Notes under the pieces: model-generated
What the model was told of the DNA's origin: nothing
Seen by the model: the letters and a program-made list of their open reading frames with translations, nothing else
The model's database searches: none
NCBI GenBank assembly: GCA_014621425.1
Contig: JAANBB010000074.1
Coordinates: forward strand, 62,001-126,000
Length of the DNA: 64,000 bases
Direction: 5' to 3'
Origin: Cylindrodendrum hubeiense
Lineage: Eukaryota; Ascomycota; Sordariomycetes; Hypocreales; Nectriaceae
Shown here: in pieces, positions 44,051-54,302 of the stretch
Numbering within the stretch: the stretch's first letter is position 1
Layout of the letters: the number at the start of each line of letters is the position of its first letter
Translations under genes and position numbers: made by a program

Positions 44051-46402
44051 TTACCAGCCCTCAACCTGGCCACCCGTATCAGCTGCAGCGGATGGGTCTC
44101 CCCATGCCGGAGCCGACCTAGTCTCAACCCAGGACCCAGGCATGACGTTGCCTCCTGGAATAGAATTTGCCTTGTCGTCCCTGGGCTGGTCGTTTTCCCA
44201 TCCGGTGGCGTGATGTTCGCTCTCTCCGCTCTGATCTTGGGGTTGCTTCCAGTCATCCGGGCCGTACTTACTCTGTAAATGAGTATCTTCGCCCCAATGG
44301 CTGCCCTGCTTTTTCTGCATTGTGTCGTGGCTTGTGTGAGAATTTTTGGCCGAGCATCCCCAGGTCTCTTTTTCTTTCTGGCTGTTGTTCGTCTGCCCCC
44401 ATTCGTTCGACTTCGAATCTGCATTATTATCCCCCCAGGTGCCTTGCTGCTCGCCAGCTCCATCATTGTTTGACCAGGCCGGGTTCGAAGCGGGCTGGCC
44501 ATCTCCTTTGCCGGAATTGCGAGTCTCCCTTGAAGCGTTACGACGGCCAGCGCTCCCATAAGTGCTAAACTGTGACTTGGGTCTCGTAGGAAGGTAAGGA
44601 TTTTTAGACTCCTAACTAGGTTAGCAAAGTCAAAGCATAGAAGGATGCGAAACTTATACCTCGGGGCCGACGTTGTTGACGCCATCCTTATCCTTTTCTT
44701 TGTTAGACGGAGGAAACCCAGCACCACCAGACATCATATACGCATCGCCGCCTCTTTGCATCTCCTGGCTATTCATTTGATTGATCGGTTGACCGGTGTA
44801 TCCTGGGGGGAAGCCCGGGGGAGGGGCCACGGCATTCCATGGACCAGCAGGCAGACCTTGCGTGATGGGCGCATGGCTATATCCATAACCCTGCGGTGGT
44901 GGGGCTTGAAGAGGCTGGTTGTTGTTGAATCCGTAGTAGTAGGGATTCTGAGTAGGATGAGTAATTCCCATCGGGAGCGGCTGGGTATTGGCAGTACGAC
45001 TGGGATACAGCGCATTACTATGATGGTTGCCATAAACTGGCCCATAATAGACACGAACAATGTTGTGTTCTTGGTCATAATAGGCATTGGGTGCTGGATC
45101 TTCCGGTGTCTCAACCACCCGCTCCGTCTGAACCACTTCGGCACGAATCGGCTCGATGAGATTAGGACGCCGAGGGTGAGGGTATAGTAGCGCCTCTGGA
45201 TAGTTGCCCCTTTTAGTCTCACCCTTGCGCTTCGACATCTTTGAGTATTCTGTCTCAGACTCTTCAACTTTCTTCCCCTTCTTGGACTTGCCCTGCTCTT
45301 TTGCGGCAGGCTGCTCTTCCTCCTTGCTCTTGTCTTGGTCGTTGATCTCATTTTCAGGCTTCTTCTTTTGCTTCTGTGCCTGGGCCTGCTTCCCATTCTT
45401 CTTGCCGCTCCCAGATTTACCGTCGTTGGTCTTCTTAGCGGGGTTGGTTTCCTCATCTGTTTCCTTAGCCGACTCCGAGGTCTCGACGTCGGTATCCGAC
45501 GCATTTGTCTGCTTCCCGCCCTTCTTCTTGTTAGACTTGGTCGCTTCCTGCTTCTTGACTTTAGAGAGTGTTTCGGGTTCAGACCCAGAGGCTTCAGCGT
45601 CGGTACTTGACTCTTCGCTCTTTGGCTCTTCCTTCTTCTTTGTCGACCTGTTCTTGGATTGGTTTTTGGCCTTGGGGGATTTCTCGGGCTCAGATCCCGA
45701 TGTCTCCCTAGACGAGTTCGAGGTCTCTGCGTCGGTGTCTGATTCATTGGGCCTCTTCCTAATGTTCCCCTTCCCGTTGGGTGGAGCTTGTTTCTTGCCT
45801 TTCGGGGTTGGGGTGTCAGCTTCAGACTCAGAAGTCCCAGCAGTGTTGTCGCTTGAACCGTTGGCACATCTCTTGCATCCTCTGCCCAACCTCTCTCGCC
45901 CATTCGCGCAGCGCTGGCACTTACAAGTGGGATGTGGATCAGAGTCATATTCACTGTCAGTGTCGTCACTGGAGACATTTTTCTTCTTCTGCTGCTTCTT
46001 GCCCTTGGCGGCAGGCCTGGGTGCATCGTCGGAGCTTTCTATCTCGGACTCACCGGCCTTGCTAGACTCAGCGTCCGATTCTGAAGTTTCGTCTGAATCG
46101 ACAGGAGACTTTGGCTTCTTCAGTGCCGACTTCTTGGGTGCATCTTTAGTTTTCTCATCAAAGCGAACCTTTTTGACAGTTGAATGGGAGTTGTCGTAGG
46201 TAGAGTTGGTGCGTCCTGTCCTGGGATAGGTGATCTTGAGAGTGTCCTCTTCGGACTCATCGTCTGTGGTAACCTCGACTCTGACGACATCTCGGTATCT
46301 GTGCTTCTTCTGCTTGGGTATTGGCCCAAGAATTGAGGGAATCGTGGTGCCAATGACCCATTCGCAGAAGTGCGAGGGACCTGTGACCTTGCCAGACCGC
46401 AT
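44051..46402 (-). CDS. Large intrinsically disordered protein with Ser/Lys repeats and WG-rich tail
   Basis: Exons 44660-46402 and 44051-44611 give 767 residues; the 48-nt intron has donor GTATAA, branch CTAAC and acceptor TTAG, phase 0. Residues 1-75 look structured (HFCEWVIGTTIPSILGPIPK). Residues 75-400 are Ser/Asp/Glu and Lys blocks with at least three related units around SDTDAETS ... GSEPE ... KAK. Inside is a paired cysteine patch (CKCQRCANG ... GCKRCANG) that could bind zinc. A Tyr/Pro/Asn/Gln-rich segment follows. The second exon encodes a tail with about nine Trp-Gly or Gly-Trp style sites, such as TWGDN, EWGQT, HWGED, GWEND, AWGDP and a final GW. No known catalytic domain. Disordered septal-pore or RNA-granule proteins look similar in composition. 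Function unknown. Confidence 0.8.
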
Positions 46403-47021
46403 CGCAGCGAATGAGCTACCTTAGGCAGTCGAAAGAGAAGTGCGGAATAAGAACAATCGGACAATTGGATGAAATGAATAGTTTGTGACGTTGGTTTGGA
46501 GAAGGGAAAAGAACGAATAGAAGGGGTGAGACGTGGTGAGACGTGGTGAGGCGTGGTGGTGGTTTGTCGAAGAAGCTGAGGTGAAGGTGAGCAAAGTGTC
46601 AACGACGTTTGGCAGACTTGGCAGACAAGCAGCCAAGACACATTTTGCGTGTAAGGTAAGGTAGGTAAATAGGTAGGTAGGTACCTTAGTTTGCAAACAC
46701 AGCACAGAGGGCTTGCCTATAAGACAGAAGGTGAAGATGCCGGGTGTGTGTGTTGAGCGGGAGAGGAATTGCATCGCTGACGAAAACCAAGGTGGTCGAG
46801 GCATGTCAACCTCAGGTAGGTACCTGTAGGTAGGGAGGTAGATTTAGGTTGGGACAAGGAAGGAGCCATCCCATCCATGGTTCTTTCTCATTTGAAATAT
46901 AAGAGCACTCAAGGAGAATCCTCCACATAACCATCCATCACGGACATTATCCACGCAAAAGTCCTGTTCATGCATGACCTCGTTCCGACGCTCTCACGTC
47001 TTGACCCTCGCATTTATTCCC
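46403..47021. other. Intergenic: promoter of the disordered-protein gene
   Basis: No gene seen. It carries dense GGTAGGTA/GGTACCTTAG motifs at 46651-46689 and 46814-46841, and a direct repeat of GAGACGTGGT at 46528-46550. Confidence 0.5.
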
Positions 47022-47845
47022 TCACAGCTTCCCCTTGAGCTCCCCACTCCGAGCCTCCCACTGCTTGTTGATCTGAATATTCTGATAGTACCGCCAGGCC
47101 ACAACCGCAACCGCCAGTGGCGGACAAGCCACCAACGTCCATGCCCACCAGTCCGGGTGCTCTTGTCGCATCTCGCCCAGCGCGCCCTTCAGCTGCTCGC
47201 CCAACTCCTCACGCGTCCCGTCGTTCCACAACACCGCGCCCTTTCCCTTGCCGCGCTCCTCAGCCCTCCGAGCCTTCTCCCGCACGTCCGTCTGGCTGCG
47301 CACCCGGTTCTCCGCGTCTTCGGCACTCAGGTGCGGTCTCGCGCGCGCAACCGCTGCATCTGGATCGCCGGGTCTCGCACGCCCACCACCACCGACACGC
47401 CGCAGAACCTGTCCAGCCCGCTCTCAAACAGCAGCGGGATGTCAAGCACCACCGCCCAGTGGCCCCGCAGGTAGCACCCGACCACCCTCCTGAACATCTC
47501 CCACCGCACCGCCGGGTGCACGATGCCGTTGAGCGCCTGCCGGTCCTTCTTGCGTTCCTCGCTGTCGCCGAAGATGCGCCTCCCTAGCGCTGGCCGGTTT
47601 AGAGGCCTGCCTGTGCCGCTGGGGCCGTTCTCGGGCATGTTTTCAGACGCATCCACGAGAAGGTCGGGCGTCGTGGGGCCAAAGTACCTCACGATGGCAT
47701 TGTAGCCTTTGGTGCCGGGCTCCACGACCTGGCGCGCTATAACATCGGCATCGACGACAGGCAAGTTATATGGCCCTGAAGCGAGCATCGACGACACTGT
47801 CGACTTGCCCGTGGCAATCGAGCCTGTCAGTCCGATGAGAAGCAT
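47022..47845 (-). CDS. CAB5: Dephospho-CoA kinase Cab5, with an apparent one-base frameshift
   Basis: Final step of CoA synthesis: phosphorylation of dephospho-CoA. From ATG 47845 the P-loop is clear (GLTGSIATGKST, residues 5-16), then VVDADVIARQVVEPG, NRPALGRRIF, LNGIVHPAVRWEMF and VVLDIPLLFESGLD. The frame reads up to RLRARD (residue 170, codon at 47336-47338) and then meets TGA 47327. The family sequence continues at once in the -1 frame (PHLSAEDAENRVRSQ ...) to TGA at 47022, adding 104 residues with a basic stretch and a C-terminal membrane helix (WWAWTLVACPPLAVAVVAW). No intron can bridge the point because conserved sequence is intact on both sides. One missing C is the simplest reading: a mutation or an assembly error. 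CoA synthesis is essential, which favours error. Confidence 0.85.
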
Positions 47846-48649
47846 GGTCAGCTGTTGATTGGAAATGATTGTGTTGATGATAAAAGTAGGATGAACCCCA
47901 ACGGCTTGTCGTCGGAAACTTGATGGAGATGATCTGACGCCTATCGCTGCAACCATGTGCAATGATGCAATTACCGAGGATGTGCACGGCCTGCACCAAA
48001 CACTATGCTAACAAAGTCTGGGGAAGGGTCCATTTTGAGCCGCACCAACATTGGACGACACGGCTCGATCCATCGAGGCCATTAATTAACCATCAAGCCA
48101 GAGCAGAGTAAAACGAGCAGAATCCAGTCATTTGCTCAATGCTAGGGTTGTCCGTCTGCCTCCAAACTAGAGTCAACCTTTCTGGGAAGTGTCCCAAGCC
48201 AAATCATGAATTCATTCCCTGCGAGACCATCCTGGTCATATCCCCCCACCTCAAAAACCATGCCCAGTAACCATCCTCTCCCTTCATCATCGATGTACGA
48301 TCCGGAGTGGCAGAAAATAATCGTCTTGGTCCCACTACGTTAGTCTCCAACTTGGATTTTATTTTGCTCATCGCGCAACGTACGTGGAAGAGTCAAGCGG
48401 AAATCGGAGACATGGCGTTGGTGAGAATTGAGCGAATGAGAAAGAAACCTCTAGAAACGCAAACTATTTTACATCGTTAGTTCATGTCCCTGAATGGCAG
48501 CTTTCTTAGCTTACATGTTTATTACCGCACAAAGGGAGGTCCTCCAATGGCGTGAATCCCGTGCGGTGGGACATCTCTGCAGTCACCAATTAGCCATAGA
48601 CGAACAGTGAAACATAACCTCTCAATGCTCACCTGCTGGTCGTCGACGA
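47846..48649. other. Intergenic: CAB5 promoter and 3' flank of the Q-rich gene
   Basis: No credible coding sequence. Possible 3' UTR of the upstream minus-strand gene, and CAB5 promoter. Confidence 0.5.
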
Positions 48650-50046
48650 CTAAGAAGGCAGTCGGACGGCGTAGAACCAGCCCTCGTCAGTCACATACCA
48701 ACGGCAGTCACCCATGTGATCAATAGAAAAACGGTTGCGCTGGGTCCAGTTCCCGTCAACTTCGCGCACAAAATAAAAACGGGAAGGGTCATCGTCAGAG
48801 GGCTTGAAGTCCTGGGGCTCGTAGAGACGGTTTGAGTAGGCAAACTTGATTTGGCGAAGAGTCTCTTCACCAGCCGTGCGACCCAGCCCAGAGACGTCGG
48901 GGATATGACCAGTATTACCTGCAATGACGGGGAACCCTGTGTTGATCGCAGCACCGCCCGCCAGGCCGACTGGGGGCATACCTGCCATGTGTTGAACCTG
49001 GGGCATAAATGCCGGCTGGTTATGCATCATGACGGGCTGCTGACCCATGACGGGTTGCTGGACGAGGTACGGTTGCTGGGCGACGACATAGCTGCCGTGT
49101 GCTGCCTGGGGATGCATAGCACTGACGGTTGGCTGCTAAAAAGTAATAGTTAGCAAAGGGTTTTTCTTTTGTGTTGAAGATCAAATTGAATAGAAAGTGA
49201 GTGCAAAGTGAAACTCCCTGAGTCACTTGATTCAAGGAGAAATCGGCGCAACAACAAATGACAGCTCAGCTGAACCCAGAGATGGCAACAGAAACCAGCA
49301 GCTCTACTTGCATAGTAGGTGTAGCCATTCAGATAAAAAGTCTTTGGGAGCACCACGGTTGTGCACGGAGCGGTATAGGCAGGGGCAGAAACAAACTGGA
49401 CAGAAGGGGCACCGACTTGAACACTAGGGACAAGGCCCCCGTCAAAGCGAGGCACGTAAACGTGGGGAATAGGGCCAAACGTCGTGTCCGGGACGGGAGG
49501 CTGGAAGTGGACGCCCGTGGGAGGAGGCGCGCAGTTCTGGTAGTCACCCATGGTTGCTTGTGGTTGCTGGTGCAGGCCGATGTAGGTGACTGGCTCGGGC
49601 TGTTGGGTGAAGGCGGCGTGAGGGAACTGCTGCGGGGCGACGAGAAAGTGTTGGTGTTGGAGTTGTTGTTGCTGGGGCGTGGCGTAGTTGTAGGTGTGAG
49701 GCAGCTGGTGACTGATGCTCTGCGCCGGGTTGGCAGCTGTATGCCACTGCAAGTGGCTGGTGGGCGCCGGGCCGACCTGGGGGAAACTGGTCGGCGTGGG
49801 ATCGACCTTGTCACTGTCGCCGCTCTTGAGGATGCCGCCGATCTTGCTGCAGAAGCCCCCGCTGGGAGAGTTGGCTGTGGTGAAGCCGGAGGTTTTGCCG
49901 CCGTCGGTGCTGTTTCTGCCCATGTAGGAGGCGGGCACCGCGTCGTCAGGATCGAAGTGTACCTGGCGAGGTTCCGGGGTCTTGTAACGACGAGGTGTCT
50001 TGGGAGACTTGAACTCAGCCGTGCCTGCGCCAGGAGTCGAGGGCAT
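48650..50046 (-). CDS. Gln/Pro-rich protein of unknown function with conserved-looking C-terminal domain
   Basis: Exons 49312-50046 and 48650-49135 give 406 residues. The best intron (49136-49311, 176 nt) uses the donor GCAAGT, the consensus for GC-AG introns, with a strong TGCTAAC branch and TTTTTAG acceptor. It is the only choice that keeps both flanking frames in phase without weak sites. The N-terminus has SPKTPRRYKTPEPRQVHFD, a basic Thr-Pro motif suited to proline-directed kinases. Then comes a disordered Gln/His/Pro region and FYLNGYTYY at the junction. The second exon has a Gln/Met-rich part and a compact C-terminal block (LRQIKFAYSNRLYEP ... WYVTDEGWFYAVRLPS) that looks folded. No signal peptide. 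Family not recognised. Confidence 0.75.
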
Positions 50047-51092
50047 ATTGCCTTTTTCGTGCGGTCAAATAGGGAAAAGGAAGTCCAGGTTCGGCGGTGA
50101 TTCAAGAAGGAGGGCCCCAGAATCAGGGCCTCGAAGACGCAGTGGTTATCTGTCTCCTGAGGATGCAGGAGCTTGAAGTTGGGCCAGCCGCGGAGGGGAG
50201 TAGACTTGACGAGCTTGCACCCCCGTGCTCAAGTGATCGGCCAATGCTTCGCACAACAAACCAAGGGGAACAAATCCCAAACAAGAAAACCTGATTCGCG
50301 GTGTTGGAGTGGGCAAGCGACATCGCGAGTGGCCGTTGACCTTTGGCTCTGCATTCACTTTCGTCTCCACAGCATGCCCCTGGATTCAACAACGCACGCC
50401 CACTAGAAAGACGTTCACCAACCACTGGGCCAGTTCCCCCAAGAAAACACGTCCGGACCGAAGCCGCAGCATTCCGCATCAAACCAAAACAAAGAAAGAA
50501 ATCCACTCACTATTCTCTGCAGAGCCCAATCGTGCCCGTCGTGTACCCAGACGGACTGCTCAGGCAACTTTTCCAGTCTATCCAAAGGGTCCTCGTACTT
50601 CGACCAACTCCAAGGGAAGCATGGCAAACACATTTTTGAGGATTTCTCGGTACCAATTCGGTGTTGATGATTGCAGTGGCTTCTTAAGCCGACAACCTTG
50701 GACAAAGGTAGTCGGTAGGTATTAGTATTTTCGGTAGTGTCGGTAGTGTCGGTAGTGTTGGCAGTGTTGGCAGTTGGTAGTGCTGGCAGTGTTGGTAGTG
50801 TTGTTGCTGCTGTTGTCGTTGTAGAAGGAGCGTTGACATATGGGATTGTTCTCGACACATGGGCATTTAAAGGTGCGCATAGCTTAACACTACTAGAAAC
50901 GACAACCCTACGACATTTCCCGTTCGCAAATTCGGGTTCATCATCCTACATGGACTTTTATGTCATATTTCTCTTGTGTACAACAGCATTGAGTCTACAG
51001 TGAGTTCCCTCTTTCAACCAAGTCCAGACAACCCCAATGTTGTGTTACATTCTCCCATCATGCAATCCACAAGCATGTCGATCTGGCACTCT
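50047..51092. other. Intergenic with a 9-mer minisatellite
   Basis: About 1 kb: promoter of the Q-rich gene and the 3' flank of the next minus-strand gene. ORFs here are not convincing. Confidence 0.5.
50728..50815. repeat. Degenerate 9-mer minisatellite (TGTCGGTAG / TGTTGGCAG)
   Basis: About nine imperfect copies of a 9-nt unit, with C/T and A/C changes, running into GTT/GCT repeats. Upstream of the Q-rich protein gene. Confidence 0.8.
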
Positions 51093-52773
51093 CTACTCCT
51101 CCTCAACATCACTGGGCTCTCCATCCAAACCCTCCTTTCCAAGATCATGGCAGTCGTCACGTTCAGCGAACTCAAGATGATATGTTGGCTTGTCCAGCCA
51201 ACTCAGCACTCGCGCCATCTGCCTGCCCTGTTCTCTTGCCTCGTCGGTTTGCTCCGCCAAAAGACTATCTAGCACAACGAGTTGCTCACTCGTGAGCTCT
51301 GGTTCACCAAGCATTGCTGGCAGAAGGTAGTATTCTAGCTCGTCCACTCGCGGCCACATCCGGCGCAGTTGAACCTTCCAGGACTGTTGGTATACATTAG
51401 CGTCTGGGGCAATTGCTCTGATCGAAGGGTTGTCTTACCCGAATCGCAACAGGATGTTTTCCCGCGCGGACTCCCTCTTTAAGTGCACGGTAGGAATCTT
51501 CATCCTTAAGCTCCGTCCATGAAGAAAGCCGTCCAGGTCCCTTTCCGGGGGGGACCGTGTAGTTTTCTCGCACATGAAGCTTAAAGACCCAGGCAGCCCC
51601 TTCTCTTTCAGGGCTATACTGTGACTTTTTAAGGTCTCTCAGACATCCCTGTGCCATATTCTTGCCCACATCATTTCCGTGCTGTAAGGCAATGTTGAGC
51701 TTCTTCCGGACCGCCTTGAAAACCTCTTGGGTTTGTTCATCATCCACAGGAAACCAAGTGTTAAGACGGAGGCGAACCCCTTCCATGTCCACATCAGGTG
51801 GTATGCAAACGTTTCGTACGATAAGCTTTCCCTCTGTTGTAAGCTCAACAACGTTCATCCGGTAGTACCCTGGGAGAAGCGCTCTTCCGTCTATGAGACG
51901 AGTCTTGGCAGCCATTCTGAGCATCAAGGGGAGTGTGAGTTTCGATTTGGCGTCTGTCCAGTCCATAGAGGGTAGATTTGGCTTATTCTTGTTGCCATCC
52001 CATTCACTCTGACACATTGTCCTCACCTCTTGCTCCATGAAAAGTCTAACCTTGCCGAAAAACACAGCGCTACCATCGCCAGAAGATAGCGCCATCAAGT
52101 CATTTTGCCTCTTTTGAAGATTCTCGACGATATCCCGTTTGGACAAAGGGAGTGGAGATCTATCATCGATAGGAACAAACCAGGTACGGCTAAACCCATC
52201 AAATATGCTTATCCCTTCCCCTGGTCCTTCTTGACCAAATGTAGGACTCCAGAGGCTGGTTCCGTCGAGTTGGTCGTTTTCATAGACCACGCACGCTCTT
52301 GCCCGCCAGTTGTCAAGACACCACATGACCATCTCTTCTTGGAATTTCTTTGGGTCGAGAAGTTCATTCTTCGGGGACCGAGGCGGTTTCTTGGCCGTCG
52401 TCTGTTGAACTCGCTTGGGTTTCTTTGATGGGTTCACGGCCGCCTTCTCATTTTGGACTTCCGCATTGGGCGTTTCAGCATGACTGGGCTCAATGTACTG
52501 GTTCTGATCGTCTTGGTGACCTCGCGCAGGCGCGCAGGATGCAGGCAAGGGGGCCGGCAGGTTGGTTCCGTCTTCACATGGGCGTTCGCTCGTCAACACG
52601 TCGTTTGCGACTGCTGTGCCGTTCTGGGCTTCCTCGCCGGGTGTTCCAGCATGACCTGGGTCGAAATGCCGGGGGTGGCTCTCTTGATCAACTCGAACAG
52701 GGATGGAGTGCGTAGGTTCACATGGGGGTTTGCTTATCCCGGCGTCGTTTGCGGCTGATGTCCCTTCCTCCAT
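51093..52773 (-). CDS. Hypothetical protein with internal repeats
   Basis: Exons 51439-52773 and 51093-51383 give 541 residues (GTAAGA donor, ACAG acceptor, phase 0). The ATG at 52773 is the first in the frame. The N-terminal ~150 residues are disordered and contain two to three imperfect copies of a ~50-residue unit, each with an AND or AVN start, a (K/R)PCE core and a (G/S)HA-x-TP-x-EAQN or EVQN end. A Lys/Pro basic linker follows (KKPKRVQQTTAKKPPRSPK). From ~160 on there is a folded-looking region rich in Trp and charged residues (MVMWCLDNWRARACVVY, GFSRTWFVPIDDRSPLP) with an acidic C-terminus. No family recognised. Codon use is less G/C-biased than in the neighbouring housekeeping genes, so it may be fast-evolving or lineage-specific. 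Confidence 0.7.
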
Positions 52774-53531
52774 CGCATGAGTCTGAGATTGTCGAGGGCA
52801 TGGGGCAATGTGAAAGGCAAATTCAAGAGAATAATATAAAGTACGGAAAGGGGCCGCGTGTGTAAGATGTCTGAAGGTCAAGCAGTTGGTGAATGTGACA
52901 AGTCGACTTGGCGTTCAGCTATGAGTACACCTGAACAAGTGCTGCCTTGGTTGGACTCGTTGTTGTCAAACAAGAAGTGCCGTGATGGCAGTGACGGGCC
53001 AACCGCAACGGGAAGCAGCCAGCAGCCAGCAGCCAGCAGCCAGCGGTTGCCGGACGGCCTTGACACTTGCCAGCTGGCAACCGGGAGCCGGCAGCTGGCG
53101 ATGCCTCAACCCGTCGCGCTGCCCACCTCCCGTCTGCAGCCCAGGGGTACCTCAGGCAAAGTACCTCCTTTGGTGTGCGCGCTGGTCGAGCCACTCCTGG
53201 ACCCGGAGATGGCCATCACGAAATCACAAACGAGGCCGCACTCGACTGTTAAATTCAAAAGTGTTGTCATTACAGACCAGACGCCCGCCCCATCTGTGTG
53301 GTCTAATGCTCGCTGACCAACCCCGATGTAATATACAGTGCCCATGGGAGGAGAGATCGTCCGTTAACCATGCTACCAAACTCCACCCAACGCTGTAGTC
53401 TCAGCATATACAAGGGAAATGGTGTCCCATCCTCTGCCTTCATTGAATGCCTCCATCCATCCACGTGTCCGCAATTAACAACGCTCAAACTAGCATCTTG
53501 CCAGCGGCTTGATATCGTATAATCATTTTTA
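52774..53531. other. Intergenic: 3' flank of TIM23 and upstream region of the repeat-protein gene
   Basis: No credible gene. Contains an AGCAGCC tandem repeat. Confidence 0.5.
53013..53044. repeat. 7-mer tandem repeat (AGCAGCC)
   Basis: Four to five perfect head-to-tail copies. Intergenic. Confidence 0.85.
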
Positions 53532-54302
53532 TTACAGGTGCAGCTCCTCGGAAGCCGGCGCGGGATCCGCAGCAGGGAAGAAGGATCGTCGGGCCACCTA
53601 TAAGTCTGTCAGTAAAGGGAAAACCATACAGGTGAGATTCTTGGAGATTCATGGAGCACATACAGCCCAGACACCGGCCACGGAGGCAACGATACCACCA
53701 GAAATCATCATAGGGCGGAGGCCCCGGGTGCTCTTGAAGACCATACCACTCAGGCCACCAGCGACGATGGTGTTAGCAGCATCGTGCTTGCCTCGCAGAG
53801 AGCCGACCAAGGAGTTGAGGCAGTTGTAGATAATGGCGACGACACCCAGGGAGTTACCCAGGAAGGGACCCCGCCTAGTAACGGCGTTGAGGACCGAGTT
53901 CAATCGCAACTTGGGAGGTTGGCCATAGGATCGTCGCAGGCCCTCCTGTAGACCCCAAGCGCCTCCTATCGACAGGCCAGCCAGGTATGTGATACCGGTG
54001 CCGTAGCACAGGTCGTCGGTGAAGCCCCGCGACGGCAGGACGGATTGTCCGCCGGGCAGGTCGGACAGGGCCGAGTCTTCGAGGGAGATATATTCAAGAG
54101 TATCGCGGTTCAAGCCAGCCAGGGGGTGTAGTTGTGAGGGGTCCGCGAAGGCAGAGCTCTGCAAAAATGACTCGACGCCTTGGCCTTGCGAGGGATCGAA
54201 AGAGAGGCTTTGTGTGGGCTCTTGGGTCGTGGTCTGCTGCTGCTGTTGCTGCTGAGGAGTGGGCTTGTTGCCGCCGGTGAAGGCGTTCCAGAGAGACGAC
54301 AT
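53532..54302 (-). CDS. TIM23: Mitochondrial inner-membrane import channel Tim23
   Basis: Exons 53664-54302 and 53532-53597 (GTATGT donor, TATAG acceptor, phase 0) give 234 residues. The N-terminal half is the hydrophilic, Gln-rich intermembrane-space domain (a run of Q near residue 20, then DTLEYISLEDSALSDLPGG). The C-terminal half is the Tim17/Tim23 membrane domain with Gly-rich helices: DDLCYGTGITYLAGLSIGGA, GNSLGVVAIIYNCLNSLVG, ANTIVAGGLSGMVFKSTRG and ISGGIVASVAGVWA. The small second exon supplies VARRSFFP and an acidic end; without it the protein would stop four residues into the intron. Tim23 forms the presequence translocase with Tim17 and Tim50. Length fits the fungal family. Confidence 0.93.

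Noticed and set aside
45204..46199. 331-codon plus-strand ORF rich in Phe/Leu/Ser
   Set aside because: Exactly antisense to the Ser/Lys/Asp-rich coding region of the disordered protein; its composition is what the complement of that sequence must give.
49258..50100. 280-codon plus-strand ORF
   Set aside because: Antisense shadow of the Q-rich gene exon 1; no domain.
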